Positions 34,101 through 46,978 of a stretch of 64,000 nt of DNA are shown piece after piece. The translations under genes and the position numbers were made by a program. Where the stretch lies: the NCBI GenBank assembly GCA_947650285.1, contig CANTFL010001287.1, positions 124,001-188,000 of the forward strand. The letters are read 5' to 3'. Source of the DNA: Hyaloperonospora brassicae (lineage: Eukaryota; Oomycota; Peronosporomycetes; Peronosporales; Peronosporaceae). Numbering within the stretch: the first letter of the stretch is position 1; the number at the start of each line of letters is the position of its first letter. Below the pieces are notes generated by a model. It had not been told where the DNA came from. It ran no database searches and was given only the letters and a program-made list of their open reading frames with translations.

Positions 34101-36207
34101 GAACCTAATCTATTGATTGTTTTACAACCAATATGTGCGTTTCGTGCAAGAGGCGTATATGGTGCAACCGAAGCATCAGCAAGAACAAGCGTACACAGCT
34201 GCACGTTGCGAAACCATAAACAGCTCACGCAACTACTTCAAGACGGTATGATTACTTGCGACATCCTAAACGTGATAGGAGACAAAAATAGCGCGTTCTG
34301 ATTATGCGTTCTGATCGATTAGTAAGGAATCGTTCATTTCAAGTTATTGGTAGAATAAATTAATTTACTGATATCTATATATGAGATGATGGGTGCGGTG
34401 TGTATACAAGCTACGAAAAACATTTCACGCAGTTGATTACTTATTTATCAACTACTAGTTATCCGTTTTTGTCTTGCTTACATTTGTCTCACGATATTGT
34501 GGGTTTATCGCTCTGCTGATATAGTGATATATTTTTTTATTTTAGAAGTACGTCCAAACTGTTTACCCAGTTAGGAAAGCAATTGAAATATGACATTATA
34601 CAGCTTTGCACTTAACACTAGGAATCGAACAATGTGATGAAGATATGGAACGCATCATACTGTATTTAACTCCTATACTTAAATCAGTCAAACATGTAGT
34701 CCTTTTATGCAGACCAAACTATACTGTACCTGTCACGCACGCAATAGTATCTCATATTCCACAATCATTTTTTGCGTGGAAAATACCATGAAAAATAAAA
34801 CCATCTATCCCATATGCAATTTCGAACAAATGAGCTTTGAGATACAATCATGCATCGAAATCGGACAAGTCCTGTCATTGTGACCAAATTGGGCGGCATA
34901 TTCCGCATCTTTTGGTTTGACGCTTATCAGTGATATATGTAGCCTGTCGCAAAAATCGCACCTTTATTTGATGCGCCTTTTTCTTAGAGTAGACGGAGCT
35001 CAAACCCGTCTCTTCTTTGGAGGTTCTCGTCTACGATTGGCGTCGTGATATAGTCTTCTATATCAACAGAATCATCTTGAACCCTAAATTTTCTCCGTAT
35101 CGCAGAAAATGAGCTATCATGATATATAAATTTACTGGAATTCATTTGTGGACGAATGCATGAACACAAACAAGACGAGTCTTTAAAGTGAAGCTACGAC
35201 AATTGTATCACTTTATTGCATTATTGAACTTATGAATTGACGAAAGCATCCCAAATCCTGGTCGCATTGCTACAATAAAGCGCAATTTTAGCTTACAGCA
35301 ACGTTACTCGACTGATCAGCATCATTGATCTGGCCACTCTGCGAGATGTAAACGGAGTCAATTTACCCATTATGTTTATTTTGCTACCTTTACATTCCAC
35401 TTAAATGCCTCGTAACGCCCTACAACAAGCAATATATCATGGAATGTTTACAACTTTCCTTTTACGCAGACTCCACATTCTTTGAAGTCAAAATAATGTA
35501 ATATGTGCGAATGCTGTCGACGATTTTTAGCGTGCCACATCTTCAAGCCACTCTATCACATTGCAGCCCTATGAAGCAATTTTTGCAGCAGCCATATCAA
35601 TATAAAGGTTTTTTTAGCATGTTAATATACATCCCATTCTCTAGCACTTTCTACTTGTACCCCTTGGTCAATATGATTCATTTGCTGCCTAACGCAAAAA
35701 AATATGGAATTTGTGGTGTCGTCTGCTGCGTAAATTTTGCACATTACCTGTACCTTGACATCTCAAATGATAGATTGGCTGGACGTTGGCTATTTTGAAC
35801 TATAAAGTTCAACCATAGCGATCGTGATTCATAGGTACAAGCCCAATTTACATAATAAAGTATTTGTTTACATGTTAACAAGCATACAGCAAGCAAAATT
35901 TTACGATTTGACGTACTTAAGAAGTCGTGATTCACGTATGTTCTATGTTTGAGGTAAGTCATGCATAATTGAAGTTCAAGTTAAAGAACAATGATCATAG
36001 CTTCAATTCATAATCAAACACGATATAGAGGTTTACTTTGTGACTACAATTTTCAATACAGTGACGGATGATTGAATGCTGTTGTAATATTCAAAATCAC
36101 AATCCAATAATTTTTTATATTTGATTTGTTGAGCGTTTATGCAAGTCATGTAGGTAGCATTAATTCCTTCGATGTTCAAAGACACCCGTAAATTCTCGGA
36201 AAACATT
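31189..36207. other. AT-rich gene-poor region
   Basis: About 5 kb without a recognisable gene; frames are short and AT-driven. It contains the GTGGTG-rich block at 33010-33195. The first ~200 bp may belong to the gene at 30429-31188. Confidence 0.5.
33010..33195 (+). repeat. GTGGTG / GTGTGGTGGAA motif cluster
   Basis: At least seven imperfect copies of GTGGTG-type motifs, several as GTGTGGTGG followed by AA, all on one strand, interspersed with AT-rich spacers. GGTATTTCCA near 33016 and its complement TGGAAATACC near 33165 bound most of the block. Confidence 0.7.
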
Positions 36208-36525
36208 TATAACGGGGCTAGAACAACCCGTAGTTAGATTACACTATCGCTTAAGGAAGACTAAAGCCCAAGTATTAGGTATCCAGCCAAGTTAACTATT
36301 TTATATTTTCTTCTTTTGATCCTAAGTACGTGTGGTTCCCTGAACGCATGGGAACCACTCGATCTACGTGTCGATATCTTGCTGGATATTGATGAGTCCG
36401 AACTCATTTATCGAACTAGGATATACGACATGCTACATCCGCTAGTCCGGAAGAAGCTCTCCTACTGAAGTAAAATGTAAAATGTATGAAAAACTACTTA
36501 TGCAACGGGGTGGACCATTACATCA
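36208..36525 (-). repeat. 3' LTR of element 1, with adjacent polypurine tract
   Basis: It matches 43410-43723 closely. On the minus strand it starts TGATGTAATGG, directly after AAAAAGGGGG (36526-36535), the polypurine tract that fixes orientation. Its far end reads CCCCGTTATA where the other LTR has CCCCGTTGCA. Confidence 0.85.
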
Positions 36526-36601
36526 CCCCCTTTTTAAAACAGCACTCACAAACCGTAAATGCACAACTGTCGCAACGACAAGTCTCCACGACCGAAGCAA
36601 G

Positions 36602-37885
36602 ATGAATGCCGAGGCGACCCCCAACAATACACCACTTCTGAACACAATCAGCGGGAGTGCAACAATCCACGTCATGGATCAACAGATTATACCGTATCAA
36701 ATGTACGACTCGTCCAGAGCTCACACTCCGGACTCACTTCTTATGATGCAGGATCACTTAAGGCGTTTTTGCGGATTGCGCGGAAATAGTCTTGAAGGTG
36801 TCGCATACGACGCTTTGCAGAGTTCCTGGTGCGCATTCATCCGGCGATGCAATTGGATGCTTGAAGCTGACCGTAGCTTTCCGGTGTTGCTCGCCGCGCG
36901 AGAGAAAAAAACGCCGATCATATATTCGGCGCGTTACGCGATAGAGTGTGCGAGAACGCTTGAAATGAGAACCGACTCTGCTACGTCCACGCAAAAGAAA
37001 GATGTTACTCTTGCGACTCGATGCCACGACCAACTCGTGACGAATGGCGAAGACACATGGCTGGGCACCCGCTCAGCGATCTCGATCAATCTTGGATCGG
37101 GAAGTACGAGCGCAGTATTGTATGAGCGGATGGGCTGCACCTGATCGCGTTGTGCCTCGCTTGCAACACCACTATCAACAGCGGAGTCAATCTTCGCTGG
37201 ATTACCATTGCAGAGTGGCGATGCGTTCGACCACTCGTCTCGATGCGCGGTACTTATCAAGGTCTCGTTCTCGCGGACGCGGTGACACATATTCATCACT
37301 AAGGTCTCGTTTTCGTCATCGTTCGTCTCTCCGTTCTCATCCACCACGAGAACAATCACCCCTGCATTCACGTCAGGGAGCCCCGACAGCATGGGCTCAT
37401 AGTCTCGAATGACATCTGGAACTATACAGAGGAGTGAGGAGCGCGGATCCCGTGAATGCTGCACGAATGCTGCTCGGGTGGGAACTCAAGGCAGAATATA
37501 CGAACTGGCGCATGGTTTATATTGCGCACGTCCCATGGGCCGATGACACTGCGGAAGTGGATAGATCCCTGTGATCAACAATATGATTTAATATCTAATG
37601 CACCTGGCCTTCCCCTTCGACAAGCGGTGGTGGGCCCTCACGGAGAAAACGCTGGCGTCCTGGTTGCTCAGGGCAATATTGACGAGGCTGTATACATGGC
37701 TGCTGAAGCTCAGATGGAAGCTGAGGCTTCTCTCAAGCGTGCTTCACAGGCGGAAAAAGACTACGAGTGAGATCCGTCAGTCGAACCGCGAGCTGCTCGA
37801 ACGGATGAGGAGCCTTGAACGCCAGGTTTTTGGGAATGCACAGAAGGGAACGCAGCCGCGTTCGATGTCATTGGTGCGTAGATAA
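36602..37885 (+). pseudogene. Antisense reading frame of element 1 (unknown protein, broken)
   Basis: It runs opposite to gag-pol, right after the 3' LTR. The first part (36602-37144) is open for 180 codons from MNAEATPNNTPLL. After stops and frame changes, an open part at 37456-37770 ends in a helical run (YMAAEAQMEAEASLKRASQA) that continues only after a frameshift as EIRQSNRELLERMRSLERQ in the next frame. Continuity of the heptad pattern across the frame change suggests a once-real protein with a C-terminal coiled coil. No family recognised. A similarly placed antisense frame exists in element 2. Confidence 0.45.
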
Positions 37886-38515
37886 AACGGGAGGGAAGGT
37901 CAACTTACGAACCTCGGACCCCATCATCGGAGCCGACCCGTGAATCGTGGCCGGGCGATACGCCCGACACAGGACATCGAGTAAAGACGCACCTACGTGG
38001 AAATTTTTAGCGTGTTGGCATCACCAATTATCTTAAAACCTTGAATGGTACTATGAAGCGTGGCGCGAGTTTGCTCGCGGCCTAAATTAGTTTTTGCCCA
38101 TTCATTTAAAGATTTTGTAGAGAGTAATACACAAATAACTTGAACGAACTTGTTCATGTTTTTCCTGCCATGCTTGTCGGTTTATTTCTTTCTGTTTGTT
38201 CACTTGAAGCCTGATGTGCGTCACGTACGAAGCGGGTGGTGGCTTGACGCTGGATTATAAAGTCCGAAACAGCTGCGTCATCAATTGGTCGCGCCTACTG
38301 AATCGGCGCGTGGTTAAAATTTAGAGAAGTTACAGTTTGAGCTAAAGACGGGTCAATCAGTGACTGAGCAGTCCAGCAAGCTAACAGGGACGCCTTGTCA
38401 CGTGGAATTACAATAGCAAACTTTGTCCTGGATCGGGTGACGAAATTTGCTTTTTAAATAAGTCTGGGTCGCCCTCAATCGCTGTTTGTCACTTTCACCC
38501 ATTCACAGAGAAAGG

Positions 38516-39079
38516 TCACGAGGAGAGTAGGGTATGCACTAGAGGATGTCGAGCCGTATTCACAGAAAATGGCGTCAGCACTATTGACGCGTGTACAGCA
38601 TTGTTGAGTGCAAACTCAGCAAGTGGTAGGAACGCACTCCAACTCGTGAAGGACACAGCGTACCTTCGAAGGACATCTTCGAGTCCTCGAATTATTTGCT
38701 CGGTCTGCCCGTCCGTTTCCGGATAGGCCGCTGTCGACATACTTAATTTAGTTCAGAGAAGCTCGAACAGTTACGTTCAGAACTTGGATGTGAATCGAGG
38801 ATCGCAATCCGAAACAATGTTGTAAGGCAATCCGTGATTGCGAAACACAGCGTAGACGAAATTCACCGCGATTTCTGCCGCAATAACCTTAGCATGGATA
38901 GGAAACAGATCTTTTATCTTGCTAAACCTGTCCACGAATACCAGAATACTCGCTCTTTCTTGACTATGGGGTACGAGCCCGAAGGTAAAGTCCATGGAAA
39001 CGGAGCGCCAAGTCCCCGTAGCTATAGGTACCAGTCGCAGGGAGCCTGCGACCATGGAGATGGCTTCACTTTTAACCAA
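38516..39079 (-). pseudogene. Integrase core of element 1 (fragmented)
   Basis: Two frames: 38777-39079 with SVSMDFTFGLVP and NIVSDCDPRF, carrying the two aspartates of the DDE triad, and 38516-38740 with AAYPETDGQTEQ, carrying the glutamate. They are separated by a frame break. The C-terminal part and any chromodomain are not recognisable further left. Confidence 0.85.
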
Positions 39080-39185
39080 ATGTCACAAGTGCGAATCCAA
39101 TTGCGCACCCACTTGTACATCTGGAGACAGAAGATGTCGCGAGACACAGCCGCAAAATTCTTTTCGCGGCCGAGATGACCACCAA

Positions 39186-39644
39186 TTATGAACCATGATA
39201 CTCATTGATAATCAGAGCGCGTAGATCCATGTTGTTGGACAGAATCGTACGAGGAGCATCAATATGATCGATGCCGTATAGACGCAGGTCTTCGTCCAAA
39301 CAATGTTGCAGAACATGATCACGCTTGGTTCGCGAAAAATCACCAAGTGCAACGTCACTGGGAGCGCGCAGATTTTCGATTTTATTCGGATAGTCTGGAT
39401 TATTTGCGTAAGCCGCGACAATTTCGTCGAGTAAGCATAGCTCGGGACTGAACCGCGTTAAAGTTAGCGACACACACATTAAGCAACGATCACCATCTTC
39501 GTCGTCAGGAATCTGACGACTCAATGCCGACCGACGATCATAATAGGGACGTCTCGACAAAGCATCGGAAAGAATGTTATAGTTTTCCAGCTTATATTGC
39601 ACGAAGAAACTATAATCTGAAATATAAGAAAGCCACCGTGTCAT
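39186..39644 (-). pseudogene. RNase H end / integrase zinc-region remnant, element 1
   Basis: Begins within the RNase H end (MTRWLSYISDYSFFVQYKLE) and contains NILSDALSRRPYY, the conserved RNase H to integrase linker of Gypsy elements. It ends before an intact HHCC finger. Confidence 0.75.
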
Positions 39645-39963
39645 TCGATGAGGAAGATGCGGACTCTTCGTCGCTGTACGCAGAGATGCTTTGATCAGTT
39701 AGCAAAGTAAATGTGCGTTCACCGAGTAGGTGAACGTGGAATTTGATGAGTGTAGAGCGCATTGCCAATAATTCTTTGTCGTGAACAGATTAGTTTGTTT
39801 CCGCAGGGATCATTTTTCGTGAGTTGTAGATCACGACTTGTTCACGGCCCTCATAATCAAACTGCTTGAAGGCACAACCAATCGCAAAATCACTTGCATC
39901 GCATACGAAGTAAAAAGAATTGGAATCGTCCAGTAGGGCCAGCACTGGCGCTGACGCCAGGCT

Positions 39964-40810
39964 CTATTTTACTGCGTCCAAGGATGCTTGATGTTCAGGA
40001 CGCCACGACCTCGTAGCTTCTTTCTTCAAACTGACGATAAAGGCTGAATAGAACAGGTGTAGTCCTTTTATATTTTTAAGTAATTTGCCAAGCCAATTGA
40101 CTGACGTGATTTCGTAGAGGGTCTTGAGTGTGGGCCAAGAACAGATGGACAAGACATTTTTTGGATCAGCTCGAACGCCTGAATTACTAACATAGCAACC
40201 CAGCACCGGAGATTCAGGTGCGCGTAAGACACACTATTTAAAATTCTTATAGAGCCTGTTATCTCGCAGGACTTAAGATGCTCTTTTAATTGTTGAAGAT
40301 AAACTTGGATCTCGCTGAGGTCGCCCTCAGTGCGACTGTGGACGAAGGTATCGTTGAAGTAACTGGGAGAAAGGTCTCGTAATGGTCTCAGCACCTAATA
40401 TATCATGCGATAACAATTGGCAGGTGAAATCTTCGACCCTTTTGGCATTACTGGCCATTGCCATAGCATGCCACTCGGGGTGCTAACTTCTGTGAGTTAT
40501 TTGTCGATCCCTCTCATCAGGATCTGGTAAAAGCCATTGGTTGCATCGATGGTGCTAAAAATGACGCTTCTGACATGGTGTTGAACATCATAACCTACCT
40601 GGGGATAGGCGTTTGCGCATGAATAGTGACATCATTTAGTTTGTTAAGCGCATGAACTATTCGCCAGCCTCCCGTGTCCTTCTTCACGCAGAAGGTTGGA
40701 CTCGAGTGTGGTGAGATAACCTCGCGCACGTGACCCGCCTTACGGCGTCCTTCGAAGAATTTGTATATAACCTCGTCTTGAGATCGAAGTAACGGCCACT
40801 GCCGTGTCAA
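39964..40810 (-). pseudogene. Reverse transcriptase remnant, element 1
   Basis: Fragments in several frames. 40595-40810 has VKKDTGGWRIVHALNKLNDV, the fingers region. 40068-40394 has YFNDTFVHS, where the first Asp of the YxDD box is Asn. 39964-40206 holds the connection region. Catalysis would be lost. Confidence 0.8.
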
Positions 40811-41614
40811 ACATTACTTCGAACTTGGCACGAGATAAATTTTGTGCCAAACCCCGCGGTCAGCAGAGAGTTCAGCCGGTATATAATTCGAAAACACGTC
40901 TGCATACGCACGAGCAATGTCGTAAAACAGAATTTCTAGATTCGTGGAGAGTGTTTCATGACTGCGACTCAAATCGTTCCTAACGCGCTGACTTTGGTTG
41001 AGTGCGATGAGGGCGAGCCGTATGCTCTTCATTCGTCTCTTTAACCGCCTCTTTGGTGATCAGGCATACCTTTTCTACCGTGCCTACCTTTTTGTTGCGT
41101 AGGAAGTGCTTCCAGGAGATTCCAATAAACCCATAAGCGAGGATTCGTCGCGAGGTGGACTCGCGACTTCAATTTATTGGCATCATTGTGGACTTCAATC
41201 GACCTAGACGATAACATGGACACATGCCAATTCTAATTTAGCGATGTTTGCGTCGTTGTCATTCTTCGAGTCGGCACTCGAAGCTGGTAAACCGCATTCA
41301 GGTGAAAATCATCACCCTCCTCTAGGCGCCTGATTTCCTCATCCATGACGCCGGAATCATGTGGCGGAAGTGATTCATGCTCGACCTTCAATGCGGAATG
41401 TGGGATCCCTGCTCGGCCGTCGCAATCTTGTGTGGGAGCCCCTGCTTACCCACAAATCGCCCATGTGGGAACCTCGGTTTGACCAGAGTAGGTAATAATA
41501 CTAACCCCGATTTAAGCATCATTAGCTCGCATGAAGACTTCTGCCCGTCTAAGTAGCACTCAATGACGAGCTATTGCTCGCCTTCACCTTGGCCTAGTGG
41601 GATTCCTTGCTCAA

Positions 41615-42079
41615 TCACAATGGGTGCACATGGGAATCCCGGTTCAACCACTGCATTCTCGTGCGGGAACCCCTGCTCCACAGCATTACCCTCCTTGCTG
41701 TGAAGTGAGGAGATTTTGTCACTCTTGTCGAACGAGGCAGTACAAGCAACGCAAATAGGTCCATCGCTCGCTCAGTGAACTGCCTGTGACGTGTTGTCAC
41801 TATCCACGACTGTAACGTAGGGCCAATCACTTGGGGACACCAATAGATGTTAAACACTTCACTGACGTCGCAGTTGTGTCGACGTCTCACTGATCTAGCT
41901 AACCAGTAAAATAGGGGTGTGTAGCGCGCCAGCCACGGCATCCCCAGTATGAAGCCAAATGCATAATTTACCTCAATCACCACGAAATTCTCATTGCTGC
42001 GAAGGCCTTCAAACGTATACAGTATCGACTCTGCACCGCGGTACGCGGTGTGTGTTCCCGTCGGCAAACATGACAACAA
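41615..42079 (-). pseudogene. Aspartic protease remnant, element 1
   Basis: Contains FGFILGMPWLARYTP, the typical C-terminal ILGM-W-L motif of Gypsy retropepsins. The DSG active-site part was not found in the same frame. Confidence 0.6.
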
Positions 42080-42786
42080 CTTGGCCAGGTCCCTCGCGTA
42101 CTTAGATGATGGAAGGCAGCATCGATAAAAATTTTCATAAAAGAAATTGTTAGTCGCTCATGATTTCAGGAGTGCACCAAAAGGCCACCGGACACCGGCG
42201 ACCGGCAAGTTGACAATTATGAGACGTGAATCTCCACTCGTGGTGGCATTTAACCGTGCGCGCCGCACAAGAGGTGTCGAGATTGGGCTGCCACCGGGGG
42301 GCCCGGACTTTCATTCAAACCAGTAGGGTTCTTCGCACCTACTGGTCCCAGCCGTATTTTGGACGACCAGATGGTGCATCATGCACGTGATGCACGCTTA
42401 CTCCTTGCGCCGATATCAGCGCTGGCGCGCGGCACTCAGCTGCGCGGTGACCGGCTTTCGACAACGAAAGAAAACCATCTGACCTCCTTTTTGAGCGTTG
42501 CCCTTGTAATTTTTTACACGTCGTCGGTCACTCGATGACTTGGTCACGTCAATCTTCATCGCTTCTGGGCAGGAAGGACGGGCGACTGTGACAACCGAAT
42601 GCTTGGCGTAAGCCTTGGTGATCCGGAAGTCATTGCGGAGGGTAACAAAAATGGTTACTTCAATGTGCCATGCTCTGCCCGCTTAATCGACAAGAGTCTG
42701 CCTCTCATGCATATCATCCACTAAGGCATTCACCTGAGTTTACATTTTCGTTGGATGCGTGATGATGTACGACGCTAGATGTCGAG

Positions 42787-43071
42787 TCATCTGCACGCAA
42801 TTTCGCATCGCCGTTTTCCCCTGTCGCATGGACAGGAACTTCGAGCGCATATATTGCCTTCTTGAGGGGGCTCAAAGGCTAGTTGGAGGTCCTTCTGGAT
42901 GGACCCCAGGGTGGGGAATGTATGCTCTTCCAAAACGAGTTTACCGAGGGCCCATTCCTGGGCTTTCCTAGTGATACGGGAAAGGAAGAAGTTGACCTTC
43001 GCCTGGGGCGTCTCGAGAAGCCTCGAGGCGATGGCTATATCGACTTTTAAAAACCAGCGACTGACTGACAT
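42787..43071 (-). pseudogene. Gag fragment, element 1
   Basis: Contains [16 protein letters not shown] and a following helical segment typical of Gypsy retrotransposon gag capsid regions. No zinc knuckle remains in this frame. Confidence 0.7.
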
Positions 43072-43409
43072 CCGATTTTAAGCTTGGTCCAAATAGACGG
43101 AGGTTGTTATCTTCACGTACCCATTCCGTAAAGAGAGCGAGGAATTTAAATCTCGCCGATTGTATTCGGCGAGCTTGCGATCCATGGAATCGCAGAATGC
43201 GAGTCGCTATGCATTAGGGGTTGCTGATATCATCAGTGACACGATGAAAGCCTCTCCTGATCTCGCTGCGAGGCGATTCAGGGCATCGCACTCAGTACCA
43301 GTGAGATGGGGGAAGGTCGCACGCTCCATAATCAGATCTGGAGCGTCGAAGTACGACGAATCGCTCATCCCAAACTCGGGCATGGGAAGGGAAAATAAGT
43401 GCTACCAGG

Positions 43410-43723
43410 TGCAACGGGGCTAGAACAACCCGTAGTTAGCTTACACTATCGCTTGAGGAAGACTAAAGCCCAAGTATTAGGTATCCAGCCAAGTTAACTA
43501 TTTTATATTTTCTTCTTTTGATCCTAAGTACGTGTGGTTCCCTGAACGCATGGGAACCACTCGATCTACGTGTCGGTATTTTGCTGGATATTGATTAGTC
43601 CGAACTCATTAACCCCACTAAGATTTACGACATGCTACATCCGCTAGTCGGGAAGTAGCTCTCCTACTGAAGTAAAATGTAAAATGTATGAAAAAGTACT
43701 TATGCAACGGGGTGGTTCATTCA
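43410..43723 (-). repeat. 5' LTR of element 1, with adjacent primer-binding site
   Basis: On the minus strand it begins TGAATGAACCACCCCG and ends CCCCGTTGCA. TGGTAGCAC follows two bases later (43400-43408 on the plus strand), the expected place for a tRNA primer site; element 2 has the same motif at the same offset. Confidence 0.85.
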
Positions 43724-46215
43724 CTCTATATTTCGGTCAAAGGGTTCTCTTACGCTTGATCTAATTGATGTGGCGGTCGCATATCGTGGAGAGTCCTAAT
43801 AGCTTAATTTTACTTGGTAAGAGAGCAGATCAAACCTTGTCGTTGGCCGCTTAAGTGCGAAAATTCTAATGAACAACGAATAATCAGCCACGTTGTGCGC
43901 AGACGTCATTGGACCGCCTATGTATAGCCCAACACAACACTGTGAGGGCAGTTTTTATCTTTATGACAGCTTACATGATATCGCGCATACCGGCGTATAA
44001 CCTATAATCGAAGAAGTTCTTGACGGAACATGCTGGTCTTCGCTTTTTTGGTGCTGCTGTTGCAAAGGTCTCGGATTATTGCATACTAATGACCAGTAAT
44101 AAGACAGATCATCTTATGATTGTAGCAATTTGCTCTAATTCTGTAAGGCTTTTCAGAAAGATCAATGATATGCGTTACAAGAGATCTTTGGACAAAAAAT
44201 ACTTGTTGTTAGTATTTTTGACACACAGACAAAGTCTGGTCGGTAGTATGTCAAGATACTAATACTAGTAATGTTTTTTATCAATGCAGCGGTTCTCTTG
44301 CGTAACAAATGATGATATTTGCGCTAATATTTATCTTGTTTTGCGAGAGCTATGTTGCGTACCGCCTGCTTTCATGGTATGACAAAATGATTAGTGAATA
44401 TCGACGGCTTTTACGACATTCAGAAATTGTCGGGAAAGCCCTCTCACTTGCAAATCACCGCGTTATCTTAATCAACGTGTAAATGAATCGACGACAGTTC
44501 CTTCATGATATGACGTTTAATAGTAAGCACATACGTGCTCGCACGTATAGTATACATCGCAGGTGCATTCGTTTATTTAATTAGATTAGTTCTTATTTCG
44601 ATTTCCTGCTGCATTTTTTATATTAACTATCACGAAGTGCATGTTTATCCTCTAAGTATCTGCTGCAATTTTTTAACTGCTATATATCTTTTTCTATACC
44701 AAACAGTGATGTGGATTCTTTTCATTCCTGATTTTCTGTCTTGCGATACGATTTTTTTTCCTGGAAGATGGTCTATTTCTACCAAGCGCAGAAGCAGTGA
44801 GCATCTTATTGTATAAATTTATACTTGGGGATTCTGTTCACAAACAAATTTGAAACTACATTCGCTCCTTTCAAGAAGATGTAACCGTGTTGATCGGTCC
44901 TTAAACCAGATAATTTAACCACTCAAGAAAGAGTCGTATACAACGACAACAAATGGGCAAAGTTTGTGATATTTTGCCTCTTTGGGAATCCATAGAGTTA
45001 GCCGGATTGCACAGTCGAAATTGGCTTTTAATTCTTTCATAAAATATATCCTTTTTGAAGCGTGATTCTGAATAATCTAGTATGCTGGCATGAGATAACT
45101 ACCAAATGGCGAACATGTCCAAATCTTGATTTTGCGCTGAATTGAAACGCAGGATTCTTCTTGTCGTTTGATGTGTGCGACCACATGATTAAGAGCATTC
45201 CCTATTCACTCGCGCAGCATCATGGCCGATGTAGATCGCCTAAATACTGTATTGCACTTCAAGAATGATCGAAATTATAAAGTGTAAATTATTCTAGAAG
45301 GCCACGACTAAGGTCTTACCCAAATTTTGCTATGGGCACATCCGCTTGCCTATAATGATAAAACTGACTTCACAATTTATAGCGCAGGAATATACGTATA
45401 AAATGTAGTTACTTACTACTGCTACCTATCTTCCTATCTTGTACAGCAGATCCACCCATGCGTGAGATTCTATCAATACATCTTGTCCAGGGCTGTATCC
45501 AAGCGGGCAGTGCCTGCTGGGAGCTCTAATGTCTAGAACATGTTATGTGTTCCGATGCTAAGATGCTAAGTTACCTGACCTTCGGCAGTGGTAACGACCC
45601 GTTTTCGACGTTTTTTGTCGAGACAGGCACGGCCAAACACGTTCTGCGTGCAGTATTTGTCTACCTTGAGGCTACCGTCTGTGACGTACAAGTACATACC
45701 GTCGAATGTTCCACCACGGGCAGATCATCTCAGGTAAGGAGATGCTGAAAACAATCACGCACGAGGCCAATATACGATTGAAAAAAGCATGACGACCTGT
45801 TACTGGACCGGGTGCGAAAGCTCGCATACGCATGTTCTCGACTGCAAGGCTTTAAATGCTCGTGGTGGAGGTACAGGCTCTGAACTGGTTTTACGGTTTC
45901 TTATACGGCTGTCGGTCAATTTTGGGTAGAAAGTTATTTGGGTTTTACCATTTTATACATTTCCTCTGCCTCACCGGCAGTTGGTGGACCCTTGTTCGAC
46001 GGTGTTTAATTACACTCGCTGCTCGAGCACAAAGACGTGGCTGTGATGCTCCATAATGAAGCCATCGCAGATGAAGACATGTCTGCTATCATGCCTTGAC
46101 TTAACATTCTGGCTGTTTTAGCCGAACCATTTGGCTGCAATCACAATTCGATACACCGATGTGAGTGGATACTCTACCCAAACGAACTCAATTGGCCTCT
46201 GACATTTCCCGGTTG
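43724..46215. other. AT-rich region between mobile elements
   Basis: No gene supported. The 14-mer GAAGGCCACGACTA occurs at 45297 and again at 46218. Frames at 44535-44816, 45545-45748 and 45856-46056 have no recognisable domains, though the last two lie in less AT-rich sequence that may be old transposon. Confidence 0.4.
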
Positions 46216-46685
46216 AAGAAGGCCACGACTAGGGGAAAACCTCACTTTTGCTTATGCATCTCGTTGCTATAAGAAAAGTTGGTACCAAGGAGAGCGGCGG
46301 TGGGAGTTAAGGGTGTTTTAGCGACAGTTGTCTCTCCCTCGGGCCTTCGTATGTAATTGTGGGAATTTAGATGAAGCGTGTTATGATCCGGTATTTTCTG
46401 TCGAATTGTATAAGTATGAGGGGACATAGACGCAACTGCGCGAACAGGAAATGTGTTAAAGACATGTTTTTTCTAATTGCAGTAGATGGAATTCTCCTCC
46501 TTAATCGCCAGATCCCCAGGTCAAACAATTTCAGCAATTTAATAAGGTGCTTCTACATACAAGTGCACTGTACTGAACACGTACATTATTCTGCACTATT
46601 AAATGTGAAGTCCTTTTACATCACCTAAGGTGGGTGGGTGTGCCCGCAGCAAAAACGGGGTGTGCTCCTCTTCGTGGCCTTTCTT
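46216..46685. repeat. MITE-like element with short inverted ends
   Basis: The left end AAGAAGGCCACGA is matched in reverse complement at the right end (AAGAAAGGCCACGA). It is about 470 bp with no coding capacity recognised and no clear target duplication. A third copy of the end motif at 45297 suggests a family. Confidence 0.45.
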
Positions 46686-46978
46686 AAAAGGTAAGTCAAG
46701 AATTATGAATTACATGAAGATGTCGGAAAAAACTCCAAGATATAGAACAATTTGATGCACCACCAGATGGTATCAAAATCATGCACCCCAGGATGAATAG
46801 AAATAGAGCTTCAACATCGTGCACAGTACACATGAATAAGATACACGTGTCCGGAAAATTGTGCGTAAGCTCTCTTACACCTGCTTCATTCATTCTTTCA
46901 CCCAATTCATCAAAGCATATCGCAACTTCCTCCGTCAACTTCCATTAATGTTATTCGTTATGCCAATTTGCTATAAAG

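Larger units (their letters stand above)
36208..43723 (-). mobile_element. Decayed Ty3/Gypsy LTR retrotransposon, element 1
   Basis: A 7.5-kb element on the minus strand. Near-identical direct repeats (36208-36525 and 43410-43723) are its LTRs. From the 5' LTR (right) come a gag fragment, an aspartic-protease remnant, reverse transcriptase and RNase H fragments, and integrase, in Gypsy order. All are broken by stops and frameshifts. The RT box reads YFND where YxDD is expected. A purine-rich tract abuts the 3' LTR. No matching target duplication was found. A plus-strand open region lies between integrase and the 3' LTR. Confidence 0.9.

Noticed and set aside
44535..44816. 93-codon hydrophobic frame resembling a membrane protein
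   Set aside because: It lies in AT-rich DNA where T-rich codons yield Phe/Leu/Ile by chance; no neighbouring coding signal.
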